Origin: CAZKTO01 sp964555685
Lineage (GTDB): Bacteria > Chloroflexota > Dehalococcoidia > SHYB01
Length of the DNA: 64,000 nt
Direction: 5' to 3'
NCBI GenBank assembly: GCA_964555685.1
Contig: CAZKTO010000001.1
Span: forward strand, 55,015-119,014
How positions within the stretch are numbered: position 1 is the first letter of the stretch; every line of letters starts with the position of its first letter. The position numbers and the translations under genes were made by a program. The notes below the pieces were generated by a model that worked only from the letters and a program-made list of their open reading frames with translations, was not told where the DNA came from and made no database searches. This document shows positions 61,013-64,000 of the stretch, piece after piece.

Positions 61013-61068
61013 GCGGGGGACTGAGCAAAGGACAGGGCCGGGCCAGGCCGGAGGATCGAGGAGCGGAT

Positions 61069-61144
61069 TGGTGCCGGGGGTCAGAGTCGAACTGACGACA
61101 CCGCAATTTTCAGTCGCGTGCTCTACCACCTGAGCTACCCCGGC
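61069..61144 (-). tRNA. tRNA-Phe (anticodon GAA)
   Basis: Acceptor GCCGGGG/CCCCGGC, D-arm GCTC/GAGC, anticodon stem CGCGA/TTGCG with loop CTGAAAA (anticodon GAA), T-arm GTCAG-TTCGACT-CTGAC, discriminator A, encoded CCA. It lies 56 bp from tRNA-Leu on the same strand. Confidence 0.94.
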
Positions 61145-61224
61145 GACTCGACCATCTTACGAACGCTTCGCCAAAGGTGTCAAGGAAAAGAGGCTGCCCT
61201 CACCCCCGGCCCGCCTCCGGTGGA

Positions 61225-61995
61225 TCACCCCCCTCTCCGACTCGGAGAGGGGGCAGGGGGAGAGGTCGCCTTCGGCGGGTGCGGGATGCCCCCGAAGCGC
61301 AGGCGCAGCAGCCCCTTGAAGTCGCGCCAGGCCGTCCGCGCCACCTTCACTCGCGAATCGGGGTCGTCGCGCCAGTGGACCGGCACCGACTTCACGCGGT
61401 AGCCGCGCTTCTCGGCGATGATCAAGATCTCCGTATCCAGGAACCAGCCCAGGTCCTTGCTCACGGGGACGATCTCGTCGGCGGCGCGGCGGCTCATGGC
61501 CTTGAACCCGCACTGGGCGTCCGGGAAGCGGGTGAGGAACATCAGCTTGATGAGGGCGTTGTAGCAGCGCGAGACCACCTCTCGCCAGAGCGACCGGCCC
61601 TCGACCCGCGAGCCCTTGGAGAGGCGCGAGCCCACGGCGACGTCGTACCCTTCCCTGGCGATGGCGGCGGCCAGCGGCGGCAGCGCCTCCAGGTCCGTCG
61701 AGAGGTCCACGTCCATGTAGCAGACCACGTCGGCCTTGCTCTCCAGCCAGGCCTTGCGGAGCGCCCGGCCCCGGCCTCGGATATCCAGGTGGATGGCGCG
61801 GACCTCCTCCGGATAGACGTGGGCCTGCTCCAGCGCGATGTGGTGGGTGCGGTCCGTGGAGCCGTTGTCCGCCACGACGATCCGCCATTGATAGTCAGCC
61901 ATGCGCCGGCGGCAGAAGTCGCGCAGGCGGTCGAGGCTCACCGGGAGCCGCCGCTCCTCGTTGAGGCAGGGGATGACGATATCGATGGTGGGCAT
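61225..61995 (-). CDS. family 2 glycosyltransferase (dolichyl/polyprenyl-phosphate sugar synthase-like)
   Basis: 256 residues from ATG 61995, the usual start (MPTIDIVIPCLNEERRLP). GT-A motifs: IVVADNGSTDRTHHIALE, the DxD-type CYMDVDLSTDLEALPPL, VAVGSRLSKGSRVEGR, CGFKAMSRRAADEI and W-F-LDTEILI. The product is like ALG5/DPM1-type enzymes transferring glucose or mannose from a nucleotide sugar to a polyprenyl phosphate at the membrane. The last ~16 residues (PKATSPPAPSPSRRGG) come from a dispersed repeat that supplies the stop, suggesting that the original C-terminus was replaced. Confidence 0.88.
   Translation of the reverse strand: MPTIDIVIPCLNEERRLPVSLDRLRDFCRRRMADYQWRIVVADNGSTDRTHHIALEQAHVYPEEVRAIHLDIRGRGRALRKAWLESKADVVCYMDVDLSTDLEALPPLAAAIAREGYDVAVGSRLSKGSRVEGRSLWREVVSRCYNALIKLMFLTRFPDAQCGFKAMSRRAADEIVPVSKDLGWFLDTEILIIAEKRGYRVKSVPVHWRDDPDSRVKVARTAWRDFKGLLRLRFGGIPHPPKATSPPAPSPSRRGG
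61228..61253. repeat. dispersed palindrome CCCCTCTCCGA..TCGGAGAGGGG at a gene end
   Basis: Fourth copy of the 25-bp palindrome. Here it and its G/C-rich partner (GGGGGAGAGG) overlap the last codons of the glycosyltransferase gene. Confidence 0.65.
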
Positions 61996-62059
61996 CACGC
62001 CAACGATTGTGAGCGCGGGCGGCGGCGCCGTCAAGGAGCAGGGTCAAGGAGCGGCTGGC

Positions 62060-62089
62060 TTGGTTTCTCCCCCCCTCCTGTGCTAAAGT
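62060..62089 (+). promoter_or_regulatory. possible promoter of the Fe-S oxidoreductase gene
   Basis: TTGGTT (62060-62065), 18-bp spacer, TGC-TAAAGT with an extended-type -10 (62084-62089), 64 bp before the ATG. Only a fair match. Confidence 0.35.
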
Positions 62090-62152
62090 GAAACGGTTCA
62101 CGAACGGGCGGCCGCTTCTGTCGCCGTCCCGCCAGCCACACCATATCCGGCC

Positions 62153-64000
62153 ATGGTAGTCCCTGACGATCTCTTCGGCGTCATCCCGCTGTGGGCCGCG
62201 GTCTATGTCGTCGGCGCCATCGCCCTGGGCGCCACCGCCTACGCCCTGACCGTCCGGGTCGTCCGCCCCATGCTCCTGGGCCGGCGCGACGAGCACCGCT
62301 TCGACCGGCCCCTGGAGCGCCTGTGGGGCATGCTCCTGGTCGTCCTGGGGCAGCGGCGCGTGCTCATGAGTGTGAGCCTCAGTTGGCGCGACCTCGCAGG
62401 GATCGGCCACTCCGTCATCTTCTGGGGCTTCATCTCCATGGCCTTCAGCTACCTGCTCTTCATCTTCCTCGACTCGGTGCAGCCGGACCTCTCCGAGCGC
62501 ATCCTGGGGCGGAGCGGCCTCAAGGTCTTCTTCTGGTATCTCGACATCCAGTCGGTGACGATCCTGGCGGTGCTGCTCTGGGCCGCGGCGCGCCGGTGGG
62601 GCGGCAAGCCCCAGCGCCTGGCGACGCTGCGCAACTGGGACGCGGCCATCGTCCTTCTCTTCATCGCGGCGCTCATGCTCTTCGAGCAGCTCACCGAGGT
62701 CTCGCACGTAGCATCCGCCTTCCAGGCCCAGGAGACGGGCCGCGAGATCGAGCACCTGGCCGGCGTGCACGCCTCCGAGGTCTCCGCGACGACCCCCATC
62801 GCGGGGAAGATCGGCGAGGGCCTGTCCAAGGCCGGCATCTCCTTCGGCGCGGCCAACACCTTGCACGGCCTCTTCTGGTGGCTCCACTATCTCACCATCC
62901 TCAGCTTCACCATCTACGTCGCCTACTCCAAGCACATCCACGTTGTCGCCGCGCCCTTCAACGCCCTCTTCCGCTCGCTGCGGCCCATGGGCGCGCTGAT
63001 CCCCATCCCGAACCTCGCCGAGGCCGAGGTATGGGGCGCCAAGCGCCCCCACGAGTTCTCCTGGAAGGAGCTCCTGGACGGCTACGCCTGCGCCGTCTGC
63101 GGCCGCTGCACCTTCAACTGCCCGGCTAACCTGAGCGGCAAACCCCTTTCGCCCATGGACCTCATCGAGGGCTTGAAGTACAACCTGCTGGAGGTGGCGC
63201 CCGCCATCCAAAAGGCCGGCGATGGCCGCGAGGCCAGGGAGCAGGCCGCCGACGCCCAGCCGCTCCTGGGCCGGCATTTTACCGACGAATGGGTCTGGAA
63301 CTGCGTCACCTGCGGCGCCTGCGAGCAGGAGTGCCCCGTCATGGTGGAGCACCTGGATAGCATCGTGGACCTGCGGCGCCACCTTGTGATGACGGATGCG
63401 AAGATGCCGCCCGGCGCCGAGCAGACGCTGCGGAGCCTCGAGACGCGCGGCCACCCTTGGCGCGGCACCCAGTCGACCCGCCTCGACTGGGCCAAGGGCC
63501 TCCCGGTCAAGGTGCTGGGCGATCCGGGCACGGAGAAGATCGATGTGCTGTTCTGGGTCGGGTGCACGCCGGCGCTGGAGCAGCGCAGCCAGGACACCGC
63601 GCGGGCCATGGCCCGCGTCCTCCATCGCGCCGGGGTACAGTTCGCGATCCTGGGCCCCTGGGAGGCCTGCAACGGCGACCCGGCCCGGCGCATCGGCCAC
63701 GAGTACCTCTTCGAGACCCTCGCCCGCCAGAACATCGCCGTGCTCAACGAGCACAAGATCACCCGCATCGTCACCACCTGCCCCCACTGCTTCAACACCC
63801 TCAAGAACGAGTACCCGGACTTCGGCGGGCGGTACCAGGTGGAGCACTACGCCACCTTCGTCAAGCGCCTGATCGACGAGGGGCGGCTCAAGCTCGGTAA
63901 GCCCATCAACGCCACCGTGACCTACCACGACTCGTGCTACCTGGGGCGCTACAACGGCGTCTACGACCAGCCCCGCGATCTCGTCCGGGCCATTCCGGGC
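62153..64000 (+). CDS. HdrD/GlpC-type iron-sulfur membrane oxidoreductase (3' end cut by window edge)
   Basis: 616 codons from ATG 62153, open at the right edge. The N-terminal ~310 residues contain about five membrane helices like the NarI-type cytochrome b subunit (HSVIFWGFISMAFSYLLFIF; LHGLFWWLHYLTILSFTIYV, with His suited to haem b). Two ferredoxin-type [4Fe-4S] sites follow: CAVCGRCTFNCPAN and CVTCGACEQECPV. The CCG repeats of heterodisulfide reductase D come next (VGCTPALEQR, CPHCFNTLKNEY, DSCYLGRYNG). Such proteins pass electrons between an electron-transfer flavoprotein or dehydrogenase and membrane quinone. Its partners would lie to the right of the window. Confidence 0.9.
   Translation, partial: MVVPDDLFGVIPLWAAVYVVGAIALGATAYALTVRVVRPMLLGRRDEHRFDRPLERLWGMLLVVLGQRRVLMSVSLSWRDLAGIGHSVIFWGFISMAFSYLLFIFLDSVQPDLSERILGRSGLKVFFWYLDIQSVTILAVLLWAAARRWGGKPQRLATLRNWDAAIVLLFIAALMLFEQLTEVSHVASAFQAQETGREIEHLAGVHASEVSATTPIAGKIGEGLSKAGISFGAANTLHGLFWWLHYLTILSFTIYVAYSKHIHVVAAPFNALFRSLRPMGALIPIPNLAEAEVWGAKRPHEFSWKELLDGYACAVCGRCTFNCPANLSGKPLSPMDLIEGLKYNLLEVAPAIQKAGDGREAREQAADAQPLLGRHFTDEWVWNCVTCGACEQECPVMVEHLDSIVDLRRHLVMTDAKMPPGAEQTLRSLETRGHPWRGTQSTRLDWAKGLPVKVLGDPGTEKIDVLFWVGCTPALEQRSQDTARAMARVLHRAGVQFAILGPWEACNGDPARRIGHEYLFETLARQNIAVLNEHKITRIVTTCPHCFNTLKNEYPDFGGRYQVEHYATFVKRLIDEGRLKLGKPINATVTYHDSCYLGRYNGVYDQPRDLVRAIPG

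Overview
The window is a 64 kb piece of a GC-rich bacterial chromosome, apparently from a draft or metagenome assembly: it contains three runs of exactly ten N (18675, 23759, 57824), each inside a gene. The gene content suggests a free-living Chloroflexota lineage of the Dehalococcoidia/SAR202 type. That is an inference from paired CaiB/BaiF CoA-transferases, LLM-class flavin monooxygenases, many SDRs, an amidohydrolase-2 protein, a TIGR04222-like protein and abundant palindromic intergenic repeats. There is no rRNA or other marker here to prove it.

Layout. 1-9.5 kb: a lipoprotein substrate-binding protein (cut by the window edge), an OsmC remnant, tRNA-Val, a ClpB-like disaggregase with an altered first Walker A motif, then on the minus strand ruvB, an IscA-like protein, a secreted nuclease, two CoA-transferases and a thioesterase. 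9.7-14.2 kb: a complete phosphate operon pstS-pstC-pstA-pstB-phoU behind a probable four-repeat Pho box. 14.3-16 kb: VOC protein, SDR and a stand-alone RAM domain. 16.1-17.8 kb: an orphan F0 fragment, atpB plus a b/delta fusion, with no c-ring gene and no F1 genes beside it. 17.9-21.8 kb: thrS, then infC-rpmI-rplT (infC appears to start with AUA) and a DtxR-family metalloregulator. 22-25.7 kb: iron(III)-type ABC permease and ATPase without a binding protein. 25.7-30.7 kb: ccdA/tlpA redox pair, a thioredoxin-like lipoprotein, a BNR-repeat membrane protein and an SDR. 30.9-40.8 kb: amidohydrolase, a PAS-kinase-receiver hybrid, two HicAB-type modules beside a duplicated tRNA-Gln end, then an alpha/beta-hydrolase/LLM/SDR catabolic block.

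40.9-60.8 kb is the accessory part. It holds a collagen-like/S74 surface protein, a serine hydrolase, a UshA-like 5'-nucleotidase lipoprotein, a TIGR04222-like protein, a 904-residue GAF-plus-TPR-like protein behind a cluster of TGTAGC/GCTACA dyads, an IS1380 transposase remnant, a 1,460-residue-plus membrane protein with twelve Ig/IPT-like repeats (three in exact 249-bp register), and a very large lipoprotein combining a zinc-phospholipase-like domain with FxLYD-like repeats. A decayed tyrosine recombinase and a ParB-like fragment sit beside tRNA-Leu at the right border, so 47-60.8 kb looks like an old integrated island carrying a cell-surface/sensing module of unknown function. This is the best candidate here for something undescribed.

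61-64 kb returns to core-like genes: tRNA-Leu, tRNA-Phe, a family 2 glycosyltransferase and an HdrD/GlpC-type iron-sulfur membrane oxidoreductase cut by the window edge. Across the window there are at least five short non-coding elements with terminal inverted repeats, several with clear target duplications. Three of them start or end at the stop codon of a gene.
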